Made by a program: the position numbers and the translations under genes
Assembly: GCA_965248915.1 (NCBI GenBank)
Contig: OZ252216.1
Span: forward strand, 1,178,001-1,242,000
Reading direction: 5' to 3'
DNA: 64,000 nucleotides
DNA from: CBDFLA01 sp965248915
Lineage (GTDB): Bacteria; Pseudomonadota; Alphaproteobacteria; M2410
In this document: piece by piece, positions 9,138 through 17,570 of the stretch
Layout of the letters: each line of letters opens with the position of its first letter
Numbering within the stretch: the stretch's first letter is position 1
Notes under the pieces: generated by a model
Seen by the model: the letters and a program-made list of their open reading frames with translations, nothing else
Database searches by the model: none
Told to the model about the DNA's origin: nothing

Positions 9138-10382
9138 TTAGCCTTCATCCCCGGTTGACTGGATCTCACCGCCACTTCTATCGAAGAGTGCATTGAGATA
9201 GGCACCGGACCCGAAAATCATGGCCAGCACACAAACGATGATGCCAATGATCGGGATGAGAGTTAGGACAAACAAGATCAGCCAGCCCAAGAAAGCAAAC
9301 AGGAAGCGTTTTCCACCACCCATGTTCCCATCGCCTTTATTAGCCAAAACAACCATCAAAGCGTAACCGGTCATAACAAATCCAACCGTCAGCCACATGA
9401 CGTAGACAGCGAAGAGAACTGCGATTGGTGGGAACAATGCGGTCATAAGCCCCAACACGATGGGTGCCAAGAAGACAACGCCAAGGCCGATTAGGAAAGA
9501 TCTCAGAGTCTCATGACGGATCATTTGAACACCGCGTGCGGACACTTTTGATCCCCCCGCAACGATGAACAAAGCAATGATAAGGAACAAGAGGCTCAAG
9601 ATCAGAACCGCAACAGCACCGAAGCCAAAGATCATGGCCATTTCGTACATCTCAGCGTCACCAAATGAGATCTCTGTTCGTGAGATTTTCTCATAGGTGT
9701 AGCTGCCACCAACGGTTAGACCATCGGGGATTTCCGGTTCATTTGGGGAACGGATCGTTAGATCGCCGAGAAATTGAACGCTGTCACCAAACTCCAAATC
9801 TTCAACTTCAATGATGACATCGCCTCCAAAGAAGCCGTCGACTTCAACGTCGTAACCTCCGATTTCAACCGTGTCAGAAAAGTGTCCATTCAATGTGATG
9901 GAACCGCCACCGGTTTTGACATTGCCCGAATAGACGCCGTCTACGGAAACATCGCCACCAAAGATGCGCGCCTCGCCTGCAACATTGGTTTCTGGGTCGA
10001 TGCTTACTTGGCCGCCGGCGACAACAAGTTCATCGCCAACAATGAGACCAACGTCTAGATCTCCGCCGAAAACGACGGCAGAAGATGTCGTTATTCCTTC
10101 AACGGTAACTTGTCCGCCGATGGCAACAATTTCGCCTTCACTGTGGACGTCGATATCCACCTGGCCGCCGATGGCGACCATGTCCCCGCCAATGTTTCCA
10201 CCAATGTCGATCTGGCCGCCAAGAGCAACCACATCGCCTGTATCGTCATCTTCGATTGTGATAGATCCGCCGATGACAACATGATCGTCGTCCGATGCCA
10301 TGGCAATTTGGCAAGATCCGCCCCACAGAAAGAGTGAGCACGTCAGAATTTTCAATGATTTCAACAAGATCTGTAACCTCAT
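9138..10382 (-). CDS. Exported beta-helix (bactofilin-like) protein with C-terminal membrane domain
   Basis: 414 residues. The N-terminus is a signal peptide (ILLKSLKILTCSLFLWGGSC, with a cleavage-like ASD near residue 30). Residues 32-215 form about ten short repeats of the type VVAIGGQVDI, one turn every 16-18 residues, as expected for a right-handed beta-helix of the polymer-forming/bactofilin kind. From about residue 250 there are four or five hydrophobic segments and a glycine-rich cytoplasmic-looking loop (NKGDGNMGGGKR). Such proteins are usually annotated only as polymer-forming or hypothetical. I infer a cell-envelope scaffold role but cannot name a function. The start is supported by GGGAG five bases before ATG 10382. 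It lies between lpdA and a strong terminator. Confidence 0.75.
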   Translation of the reverse strand: MRLQILLKSLKILTCSLFLWGGSCQIAMASDDDHVVIGGSITIEDDDTGDVVALGGQIDIGGNIGGDMVAIGGQVDIDVHSEGEIVAIGGQVTVEGITTSSAVVFGGDLDVGLIVGDELVVAGGQVSIDPETNVAGEARIFGGDVSVDGVYSGNVKTGGGSITLNGHFSDTVEIGGYDVEVDGFFGGDVIIEVEDLEFGDSVQFLGDLTIRSPNEPEIPDGLTVGGSYTYEKISRTEISFGDAEMYEMAMIFGFGAVAVLILSLLFLIIALFIVAGGSKVSARGVQMIRHETLRSFLIGLGVVFLAPIVLGLMTALFPPIAVLFAVYVMWLTVGFVMTGYALMVVLANKGDGNMGGGKRFLFAFLGWLILFVLTLIPIIGIIVCVLAMIFGSGAYLNALFDRSGGEIQSTGDEG

Positions 10383-10392
10383 GTTGCTCCCC

Positions 10393-10415
10393 GCTTGAGG
10401 TCGATTAGCTCAAGC
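10393..10415 (-). promoter_or_regulatory. Hairpin in the leader of the beta-helix protein gene
   Basis: A perfect seven-base inverted repeat (GCTTGAG, nine-base loop, CTCAAGC) lies just upstream of the Shine-Dalgarno of the gene starting at 10382. There is no T-run, so it is not a terminator. A regulatory or mRNA-stabilising role is possible but unproven. Confidence 0.3.
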
Positions 10416-10483
10416 ACACACTGCATTCCTACTCAATATAGTGGAGGATCGGTAATGTTTATGCAACGGGGTTTACACAAACG

Positions 10484-11884
10484 TTAGCTGTGGATCGCCC
10501 TGTCAAAGGCGTCGAGAGCGGATTCATGCATCATCTCTGAGAGCGTTGGATGCGGGAACACTGTCGAAAAAAGTTCTGCCTCGGTGGTCTCAAGCGTTCG
10601 AGCCACCGCATAGCCTTGGATCAGCTCGGTGACCTCAGCGCCAATCATATGGGCGCCTAACAGCTCACCAGTCTCAGCATTGAAAACAGTTTTGATGAGG
10701 CCTTCCGGTTCACCGAGCGCGATGGCCTTGCCGTTGCCCATGAAGGGGAAACGCCCAACGCGCACTTTGAGTCCTGCCTCTTTTGCTGCAGATTCTGTCA
10801 TGCCGACGCTGGCAACTTGCGGTCGGCAGTAAGTGCAGCCCGGAATATTGCCTTTGTCCATCGGGTGAACACCGTCGACGCCCGCAATTCGCTCCGCGAC
10901 CATGACGCCTTCATGGCTGGCTTTGTGCGCGAGCCATGGCGGACCAACCAAGTCACCGATGGCGTACACACCCTGCACGCCCGTCTCGCACCATTCGTTG
11001 ACCACGACATGCCCCCGGTCAACTTGGACACTTGCCTCCTCTAGTCCAATATTTTCGACATTCCCCGTGATCCCGATAGCGAGGATTGCGCGGTCGAAAA
11101 TGGCTTTCTCGACCTTGCCGTCTTTGGTTTTGATGCTAGCGGTCAGCTGTCCGTTTGATTTTTCGAGGCCCTCAACAGAGGCGTTCGTGACGAGGTTCAT
11201 TCCCTGTTTCTTGAACGACTTTGCAGCAAATGCAGATATCTCTTCGTCTTCAACGGGGAGAACGCGGTCAAGCATTTCAACGACAGTGACTTTCGAACCC
11301 AGGGTGCTGAAGAAACTTGCAAACTCGATACCGATCGCACCGGATCCAACCACCAACAATCGCTCAGGCACAGTGTTTGGAAGCAACGCTTCTTTATAGG
11401 TCCAAATGAGGTCGCCATCTGGCTGGAGATGGGGAAGCGTCCGCGCCCGAGCGCCCGTGGCCAAGATAATATTCTTTGCCTTGAGTTGGCTCTCGCCTTT
11501 GGATGTGGTAACGACAACGGTACCTGATCCGCCAAGCCGCCCTACCCCTTCAATAACGTCAACTTTGTTCTTCTTGAGAAGAAATTTCACGCCCTTGGAA
11601 AGCTGGTTTGCGACTTTTCGTGAGCGCTCAACGATCGCATTAAGATCGAACGAGACATTATCTGCTGAAAGACCAAAGGACGCAGCATCTGTCATGTAGT
11701 GATAGATTTCCGAGGATCGCAAAAGCGCCTTGGTCGGGATGCATCCCCAGTTGAGACAAATGCCGCCAAGGTGATCTCGTTCGACCACGGCCGATTTGAG
11801 CCCCAACTGGCTGGCGCGAATGGCTGCAACATATCCGCCGGGTCCTGACCCAACGACCACAACATCGTAAGACTGTTCCGTCAT
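10484..11884 (-). CDS. lpdA: Dihydrolipoyl dehydrogenase (E3 of pyruvate dehydrogenase)
   Basis: 466 residues. FAD-binding VVVGSGPGGYVAAIRASQLG at the N-terminus, the redox disulphide in GGICLNWGCIPTK, the NAD-binding VVGSGAIGIEFASFF, the second FAD motif YAIGDLVGPPWLAHKA, and the C-terminal active-site base in FPHPTLSE. It reoxidises dihydrolipoamide on the E2 arms and makes NADH. It is the last gene of pdhA-pdhB-pdhC-lpdA, one base after pdhC, so this E3 is most likely dedicated to pyruvate dehydrogenase. Confidence 0.97.
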   Translation of the reverse strand: MTEQSYDVVVVGSGPGGYVAAIRASQLGLKSAVVERDHLGGICLNWGCIPTKALLRSSEIYHYMTDAASFGLSADNVSFDLNAIVERSRKVANQLSKGVKFLLKKNKVDVIEGVGRLGGSGTVVVTTSKGESQLKAKNIILATGARARTLPHLQPDGDLIWTYKEALLPNTVPERLLVVGSGAIGIEFASFFSTLGSKVTVVEMLDRVLPVEDEEISAFAAKSFKKQGMNLVTNASVEGLEKSNGQLTASIKTKDGKVEKAIFDRAILAIGITGNVENIGLEEASVQVDRGHVVVNEWCETGVQGVYAIGDLVGPPWLAHKASHEGVMVAERIAGVDGVHPMDKGNIPGCTYCRPQVASVGMTESAAKEAGLKVRVGRFPFMGNGKAIALGEPEGLIKTVFNAETGELLGAHMIGAEVTELIQGYAVARTLETTEAELFSTVFPHPTLSEMMHESALDAFDRAIHS

Positions 11885-11885
11885 A

Positions 11886-13193
11886 TCAAAGCATCATTGT
11901 TAGAGGGTCTTGAATAAAGCCCTTAAACGCGTCCAAGAACCTGGCACCGATGGCGCCGTCAATCACACGGTGGTCGCAAGACATCGTGACAGACATCATG
12001 GTCGCAACTGCGATTGCACCGTCGCGAACCACTGGTCGTTCTTCTCCGGCACCGATTGCCAGAATTCCCCCGTGAGGTGGGTTCACCACTGCTGAGAATT
12101 CTTTGATCCCAAACATACCAAGGTTTGAAATTGAAAACGTGCCGCCTTGATATTCATGCGGCAAGAGTTTCCGGTCATGAGCACGACCTGCGAGATCTTT
12201 CATCTCACGTGCGATCGTTGAAAGCCCCTTGTTTTCCGCCTCACGAATGATCGGCGTGATGAGGCCACCGTCGACAGCGACCGCAACCGCCATATCCACA
12301 TGGGAGTGCATCAACATGGCATCATCGGTCCAGCTGGCATTGGCTTCTGGCACACGCCTAAGTGCCAACGATGCCGCGCGAATAATGAAATCATTGACGC
12401 TGATCTTGTAAGCCTGGTCTCCCTCCGGCGATTTCGCGTTCAGTTCCTTGCGCAACGCAAGGAGTTGGTCAATTTCACATTCGATAGTGAGGTAGAAGTG
12501 TGGAATGGTCTGCTTGGCTTCTGACAGACGGCGCGCAACGGTCTTGCGCATGGAAGTGTGAGGAACGGCCTCGTACGACCCATCTTCAAACAATCCGTGA
12601 ACGTCCATCGCTCGCGCTGGCGGTGCTGCACGGGCGGTGGGCTCAATGACGGCAACGGATTGTGTCCCACCTTTGGACGCGGCTTCAATATCTCGTTTTA
12701 CGATCCGCCCCTTAGGACCGGAGCCTTGGATGGTCGAAAGATCAAGACCAGCTAACATCGCCATGCGCTTGGCTAGTGGGCTTGCAAAAACGCGAGACCC
12801 GTCGTTGGCCTGCGTATGACCATTTGCAGCTGGTGCGACCGGTGTCTGTGGTGCAGAAGGCGTCGATGCTGGCGCGACCGGTGCTGGAGCCGCTGTGGGG
12901 GCCGGCGCGGCTGCAGGAGCCGCCGCCGCTGAAATGTCGCCGGCATCCTCACCATCTTCTAGGATCACAGCGATGGTTTCATTAACTTTCACACCTTCGG
13001 TGCCCTCAGAGACGATAATCTTGCCGACAACACCTTCATCAACGGCTTCAACTTCCATCGTGGCCTTGTCGGTCTCAATCTCGGCCAGAATGTCCCCGGA
13101 AGAAACATTGTCTCCCTCTTTGACGTGCCATTTTGCCAGTGTGCCTTCTTCCATGGTTGGTGAGAGCGCGGGCATCAAAACTTGTATGGGCAT
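11886..13193 (-). CDS. pdhC: Pyruvate dehydrogenase E2, dihydrolipoamide acetyltransferase
   Basis: 435 residues from ATG 13193, with GAGGAAG upstream; the frame extends to a TTG at 13208 inside pdhB, which is less likely. One lipoyl domain (residues 1-80, lipoyl Lys in ETDKATMEVE), an Ala/Pro-rich flexible linker (about 85-125), a peripheral-subunit-binding domain (VFASPLAKRMAMLAGLDLST) and the catalytic domain with CDHRVIDGA near the C-terminus. It transfers acetyl groups from E1 to CoA and forms the core of the complex. It sits between pdhB and lpdA. Confidence 0.96.
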   Translation of the reverse strand: MPIQVLMPALSPTMEEGTLAKWHVKEGDNVSSGDILAEIETDKATMEVEAVDEGVVGKIIVSEGTEGVKVNETIAVILEDGEDAGDISAAAAPAAAPAPTAAPAPVAPASTPSAPQTPVAPAANGHTQANDGSRVFASPLAKRMAMLAGLDLSTIQGSGPKGRIVKRDIEAASKGGTQSVAVIEPTARAAPPARAMDVHGLFEDGSYEAVPHTSMRKTVARRLSEAKQTIPHFYLTIECEIDQLLALRKELNAKSPEGDQAYKISVNDFIIRAASLALRRVPEANASWTDDAMLMHSHVDMAVAVAVDGGLITPIIREAENKGLSTIAREMKDLAGRAHDRKLLPHEYQGGTFSISNLGMFGIKEFSAVVNPPHGGILAIGAGEERPVVRDGAIAVATMMSVTMSCDHRVIDGAIGARFLDAFKGFIQDPLTMML

Positions 13194-13204
13194 AGGCGTC
13201 TTCC

Positions 13205-14578
13205 TCAAGTCGCGTATGAAACGGCCTTAACCGCTTCAATGACTTTTTCGGCGTTGGGCATGGTTGCCGCTTCTAGGTTTGCCGCATAGGGCATGGGCAC
13301 GTCCTCTTGTGTCACACGCAAGAGCGGCGCATCGAGATAATCGAAGGCCTGCTCCAAAATAACAGCGGCAATCTCAGATCCGATGCCACAGATACGCCAG
13401 CCCTCTTCCACCGTCACAATACGGTTTGTCTTTTTGACGGAAGCGATGATGGTTTCTGTATCTAGAGGGCGCAAGGACCGTAGATCAATTACTTCTGCAT
13501 CAATTCCTTGGTTGGCCAATACGTCAGCTGCTTGCAGCGCATAATCAACTGAGCGTGAATGACCGACAATAGTTACGTCGCTTCCCACTCGGGCAATGCG
13601 GGCCTTGCCGATTGGTACCGTGAAGTCGTCAAGCACCGGCACGTCGAACTTGTGACCATAGATGATCTCGTTTTCAAGAAAGAGCACCGGATTGGGATCG
13701 CGTATGGCCGACTTGAGAAGTCCCTTCGCATCGGCTGCCGTATAGGGGGCGACAACTTTCAATCCGGGCACGTGAGCGTACCAGGACGAATAGTCCTGAC
13801 TATGCTGGGCACCAACCCGTGACGCCGGACCATTGGGTCCGCGAAACACCATCGGGCATCCCATTTGTCCGCCGGACATGTAGAGCGTCTTGCCGGCAGA
13901 GTTGATGATTTGGTCCATCGCCTGCATAGCAAAGTTGAACGTCATGAATTCAACAATAGGTCTCAATCCACCAAAGGCTGCGCCGACACCCAGCCCCGCG
14001 AAACCATGTTCGGTAATAGGTGTATCAATGACGCGCTTGGGGCCAAATTCTTCTAACAGACCTTGGCTGACTTTGTAGGCGCCTTGATATTCGGCGACCT
14101 CTTCCCCCATCAAAAAGACTGTATCGTCGCGCCGCATTTCTTCGGCCATCGCATCACGCAAGGCCTCACGGACCGTCGACTCGACGAACTGAGTGCCTTC
14201 TGGAATCTCTGGGTCGTTTACGACGAGTCTAGAGGGTGTCGGAGCTACGGTTGCGCTGGCCGTCGCTTGAGGGGGTGTTGTGGCGGGGCTCGGCGCTTGT
14301 GGTGTCAGTGCCGCCGGGGCCTCAGCGCTGTCTTCACCGTCCTCTAAGAGTAGAGCGATTGTCTCATTGACAGGGACGTCTTCTGTTCCCTCCGCCACCA
14401 GGATCTTACCGACAACACCGTCGTCACTGGCTTCAACTTCCATTGTCGCCTTGTCCGTTTCGATTTCGGCAATCACATCGCCAGAGGTAACCGCGTCACC
14501 TTCAGAAATGAGCCATTTCGTTAGAGTGCCGGATTCCATTGTCGGCGAAAGCGCGGGCATGAGAATAGGGACAGACAT
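13205..14578 (-). CDS. pdhB: Pyruvate dehydrogenase E1 beta subunit with N-terminal lipoyl domain
   Basis: 457 residues, longer than the roughly 330 of a plain E1-beta because an N-terminal lipoyl domain (residues 1-78, lipoyl Lys in ETDKATMEVEASDD) and an Ala/Pro linker (about 85-120) precede it. The E1-beta part begins near VREALRDAMAEEMRRD and has GEEVAEYQGAYKV, TPITEHGFAGLGVGAAFGG and FRGPNGPASRVGAQHSQD. This lipoylated E1-beta is a known alphaproteobacterial variant. Start and stop of pdhA and pdhB share one base (TAATG), giving tight coupling. Confidence 0.97.
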   Translation of the reverse strand: MSVPILMPALSPTMESGTLTKWLISEGDAVTSGDVIAEIETDKATMEVEASDDGVVGKILVAEGTEDVPVNETIALLLEDGEDSAEAPAALTPQAPSPATTPPQATASATVAPTPSRLVVNDPEIPEGTQFVESTVREALRDAMAEEMRRDDTVFLMGEEVAEYQGAYKVSQGLLEEFGPKRVIDTPITEHGFAGLGVGAAFGGLRPIVEFMTFNFAMQAMDQIINSAGKTLYMSGGQMGCPMVFRGPNGPASRVGAQHSQDYSSWYAHVPGLKVVAPYTAADAKGLLKSAIRDPNPVLFLENEIIYGHKFDVPVLDDFTVPIGKARIARVGSDVTIVGHSRSVDYALQAADVLANQGIDAEVIDLRSLRPLDTETIIASVKKTNRIVTVEEGWRICGIGSEIAAVILEQAFDYLDAPLLRVTQEDVPMPYAANLEAATMPNAEKVIEAVKAVSYAT

Positions 14579-15636
14579 TAGCGAGCCCCCTCTTCAACAA
14601 GAACGTCCGTATAGAGTTCTTCGAGTGCAGGCTCCGGACTGGTTTTTGAGAATTCAGCCGCCTCATTGACAATCGCCTTCACCTCTTTGTCGATTGCCTT
14701 CAGGCCATCTTCGTCAAGGGCATTGGCCGTCAAAACTCTGTTGCGCGCCATATCGATGGGATCATGGTGTTCACGAACCTCTTGAACTTCCTCGCGCGTC
14801 CGATACTTCGCAGGGTCGGACATTGAATGTCCGCGGTACCGATAGGTTTTCATCTCGAGAATGTACGGGCCATTTCCTTCACGGCACCATTTGGCAGCTT
14901 TGAGGCCGGCATCCCGAACGGCCACAACGTCCATCCCATCCACTTCCTCGCCAGGAATGTTGAAACTTACGCCGCGCTTGTAAAACTGCGTCTCAGCGGA
15001 AGCGCGCTTCACAGCCGTTCCCATTGCATATTGATTGTTTTCAACAATGTAGATGACAGGTAAATCCCAAAGCTCCGCCATGTTGAAGCTCTCGTAAATT
15101 TGGCCCTGGTTCGCAGCCCCGTCCCCAAAGTACGCAGAGCAGACATTTCCGTTTTCTTTGTATTTGTTGTTAAAGGCGAGACCCGTCCCGATAGGAACTT
15201 GTGCGCCAACAATGCCGTGCCCACCAAAGAAGTTCTTCTCCCGGCTGAACATATGCATCGAGCCACCCTTGCCCTTCGAATAGCCATCAATCCGGCCCGT
15301 CAGTTCCGCCATGACGCCTTTTGGATCCATGCCGCAAGCCAACATATGTCCGTGATCACGGTAACTCGTGATGACTTGATCGCCTTCAATCATCGCTTCG
15401 TTCATCCCAACAACCACGGCTTCCTGTCCAATGTAGAGGTGACAGAAACCGCCAATGAGGCCCATGCCATAGAGCTGGCCTGCTTTCTCCTCAAATCGAC
15501 GAATAAGGAGCATCTCGCGATAAAGGCGAATGATATCTTCATCAGAGATCACAGAGGCGCCCGCCTTACCGTTTCCGGTTTTGGTCGGCTTTTTTGTCGA
15601 GGCTCTCTTTGACTTCGATGACGTGTTCTCGGTCAT
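14578..15636 (-). CDS. pdhA: Pyruvate dehydrogenase E1 alpha subunit
   Basis: 352 residues. The thiamine-diphosphate motif runs from FGDGAANQGQIYESF to YIVENNQYAMGT. The phosphorylation-loop region is YRYRGHSMSDPAKYR, and GGSMHMFSREKNFFGGHGIV is also typical. About 25 Lys/Ser/Thr-rich residues precede the fold and are probably disordered. The subunit decarboxylates pyruvate together with PdhB and passes the acetyl group to lipoyl arms. It is the first gene of the operon; its promoter should lie in the 107 bases back to ftsB. Confidence 0.97.
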   Translation of the reverse strand: MTENTSSKSKRASTKKPTKTGNGKAGASVISDEDIIRLYREMLLIRRFEEKAGQLYGMGLIGGFCHLYIGQEAVVVGMNEAMIEGDQVITSYRDHGHMLACGMDPKGVMAELTGRIDGYSKGKGGSMHMFSREKNFFGGHGIVGAQVPIGTGLAFNNKYKENGNVCSAYFGDGAANQGQIYESFNMAELWDLPVIYIVENNQYAMGTAVKRASAETQFYKRGVSFNIPGEEVDGMDVVAVRDAGLKAAKWCREGNGPYILEMKTYRYRGHSMSDPAKYRTREEVQEVREHHDPIDMARNRVLTANALDEDGLKAIDKEVKAIVNEAAEFSKTSPEPALEELYTDVLVEEGAR

Positions 15637-15743
15637 TCAAAAATTCCAGTATCCAGTATTGCATCATTCGGATCTCAATCCGAACGGTGCACTAAATTAA
15701 ATAACTCACTTCGAGTTATGACCTGCAAGTAACGACTGAGTGA

Positions 15744-16070
15744 CTATTCTTCTTCTGGCTCATCCAAAAAGATGACCAACTCGTCCTCTTCAGCCAATCC
15801 CAACACCGCCCGGGATCGCTCGTCCAACATGTCGGGATCGAGATGATCTGGGCGCAAAAGACTAACTTTCTTTTCCAATGCCATTCGTTCAGCTTTGAGT
15901 CTTTCCAACTCCTTGTTATCTGCATCAAGTTCTTGATTGATACCGAGCCAAGCAATGAGGCCACGATCTCCTTCAATCAAATTGTATGCGAGGTAATACC
16001 CCAGGCCGAGAACGATGGCAGGTAATGCCGCACGGCGCAGGAGTGAAAGGAAAGACTGCTGACTTGTCAT
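15744..16070 (-). CDS. ftsB: Septum formation initiator protein (FtsB/DivIC family)
   Basis: 108 residues: a short cytoplasmic N-terminus, one membrane segment (LRRAALPAIVLGLGYYLAYN), a coiled coil (QELDADNKELERLKAERMAL) and an acidic C-terminal tail (about residues 92-108). It has the size and layout of FtsB, a bitopic division protein working with FtsL and FtsQ. The position between eno and pdhA is typical of alphaproteobacteria. The ATG lies in a perfect hairpin (16068-16086), which could limit translation. Confidence 0.88.
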   Translation of the reverse strand: MTSQQSFLSLLRRAALPAIVLGLGYYLAYNLIEGDRGLIAWLGINQELDADNKELERLKAERMALEKKVSLLRPDHLDPDMLDERSRAVLGLAEEDELVIFLDEPEEE

Positions 16071-16086
16071 GGTTCTTCAAACCATG
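16068..16086 (-). promoter_or_regulatory. Hairpin enclosing the ftsB start codon
   Basis: On the minus strand a perfect seven-base inverted repeat CATGGTT/AACCATG with the five-base loop TGAAG overlaps the ftsB start: the start ATG is in the 3' arm and the only Shine-Dalgarno-like bases are in the loop. The 5' arm also contains ATG-GTT-TGA, a two-codon minimal frame. It could be a translational control element or chance. Confidence 0.4.
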
Positions 16087-16134
16087 ATTTCAAACCTGCC
16101 GTCAAGTGTTAAGTGATTGATATTCCTTGCCTTG

Positions 16135-17409
16135 TTAGGATTTGAGGACGCTGCGACCGGCGTAAACCGCTGCCACTCCAAGCTCTTCCTCAATCCGGAT
16201 AAGTTGGTTGTACTTTGCCAATCGGTCGGAGCGGGCAAGAGAACCGGTTTTGATCTGCCCGCAATTGGTCGCAACTGCGAGATCAGCAATCGTCGAATCC
16301 TCGGTTTCTCCAGAGCGATGCGACATGACGCAAGTATAGGCCGCCCGATGGGCCATATCGACGGCCTGAAGGGTCTCAGTCAGCGTTCCGATTTGATTGA
16401 CTTTGATCAAAATGGAGTTTGCCGTGTTTTCCGAAATACCTCTGGCGAGGCGCTTCGGATTGGTGACAAACAGGTCGTCACCGACGAGTTGAACCTTATC
16501 GCCAATCGCCTGGGTCAGTGTGTGCCAACCCTGCCAATCATCCTCAGCCATCCCATCTTCGATAGAGATGATCGGATAGCGATTAACAAGATCGGCATAC
16601 TTGGCCACCATTTCATCAGAACCCAGAACTTTGCCTTCCCCTTCAAGGTGGTACTTGCCATCCTTAAAGAACTCAGTCGACGCGGTATCCAGCGCTAAAT
16701 AGACATCTTCGCCTGGCCGATACCCGGCTTTTTCAATGGCCTTCAAGACATAGGAAATGGCTTCATCTGTCGATGACAATGCCGGCGCAAATCCACCTTC
16801 ATCCCCGACATTGGTATTGTGTCCGTCGTCTTTGAGGCCTTGCTTGAGTGCGTGAAAGACCTCCGCCCCGATGCGAATGGCCTCTTTGCCACTATCCGCC
16901 CCGACCGGCATGATCATGAATTCTTGGAAGTCGATAGGATTGTCCGCGTGAACGCCGCCGTTAATGACATTCATCATGGGAACTGGGAGAGTTCGCGCGC
17001 CAGAGCCGCCTACGAACCGGAAGAGTGGCAACGCGGCCGATTCAGCCCCAGCCTTGGCAACGGCGAGCGAAACACCAAGCATCGCGTTTGCCCCCAAGCG
17101 GGACTTGTTCTCAGTCCCATCGAGCTCGATCATCAGTTCATCAAGTCGGACCTGGTCTTCCGCATCTAGACCGCTTAAGGCGTCAAAGATCTCGCCATTC
17201 ACAGCCTCAACGGCTTTCTCAACGCCCTTCCCCAGGTAGCGGGCGTCACCGTCTCTGAGTTCAACCGCCTCATGGGCCCCCGTTGATGCGCCAGAAGGAA
17301 CTGCGGCCCGGCCCATCGCTCCGTCTTCCAAAATGACGTCTACTTCAACGGTTGGATTTCCCCGGCTATCAAGGATTTCACGGGCATAAAGATCAAGAAT
17401 TGCGGTCAT
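16135..17409 (-). CDS. eno: Enolase
   Basis: 424 residues, full length. Typical segments: ILDSRGNPTVEVDV, VPSGASTGAHEAVELRDGD, GDEGGFAPAL, SIEDGMAEDDWQGW, VGDDLFVTNPKRL, LIKVNQIGTLTETL and the signature SHRSGETEDSTIADLAVA. It interconverts 2-phosphoglycerate and phosphoenolpyruvate with Mg2+. It stands 64 bases upstream of ftsB on the same strand. The 17410-17570 spacer should carry its promoter, but I see no convincing consensus there. Confidence 0.98.
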   Translation of the reverse strand: MTAILDLYAREILDSRGNPTVEVDVILEDGAMGRAAVPSGASTGAHEAVELRDGDARYLGKGVEKAVEAVNGEIFDALSGLDAEDQVRLDELMIELDGTENKSRLGANAMLGVSLAVAKAGAESAALPLFRFVGGSGARTLPVPMMNVINGGVHADNPIDFQEFMIMPVGADSGKEAIRIGAEVFHALKQGLKDDGHNTNVGDEGGFAPALSSTDEAISYVLKAIEKAGYRPGEDVYLALDTASTEFFKDGKYHLEGEGKVLGSDEMVAKYADLVNRYPIISIEDGMAEDDWQGWHTLTQAIGDKVQLVGDDLFVTNPKRLARGISENTANSILIKVNQIGTLTETLQAVDMAHRAAYTCVMSHRSGETEDSTIADLAVATNCGQIKTGSLARSDRLAKYNQLIRIEEELGVAAVYAGRSVLKS

Positions 17410-17570
17410 GCGGGAGATGTCCTTTGGCGAGCTTCAAGGTCGGTAATGAATTGTTGGCTTAATAGCCGATGCCAGCCCCTTGGGAAAGGTCGAATTATCA
17501 TATCCGCTATGCACCACGGGCAAAGCCAATGGCTCAGCAGGCAGCTGAATCGATGGTTGAGGATTTCGGG

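Noticed and set aside
8559..9158. 199-codon plus-strand frame opposite lipA
   Set aside because: Antisense shadow of lipA; no domain, no ribosome-binding site.
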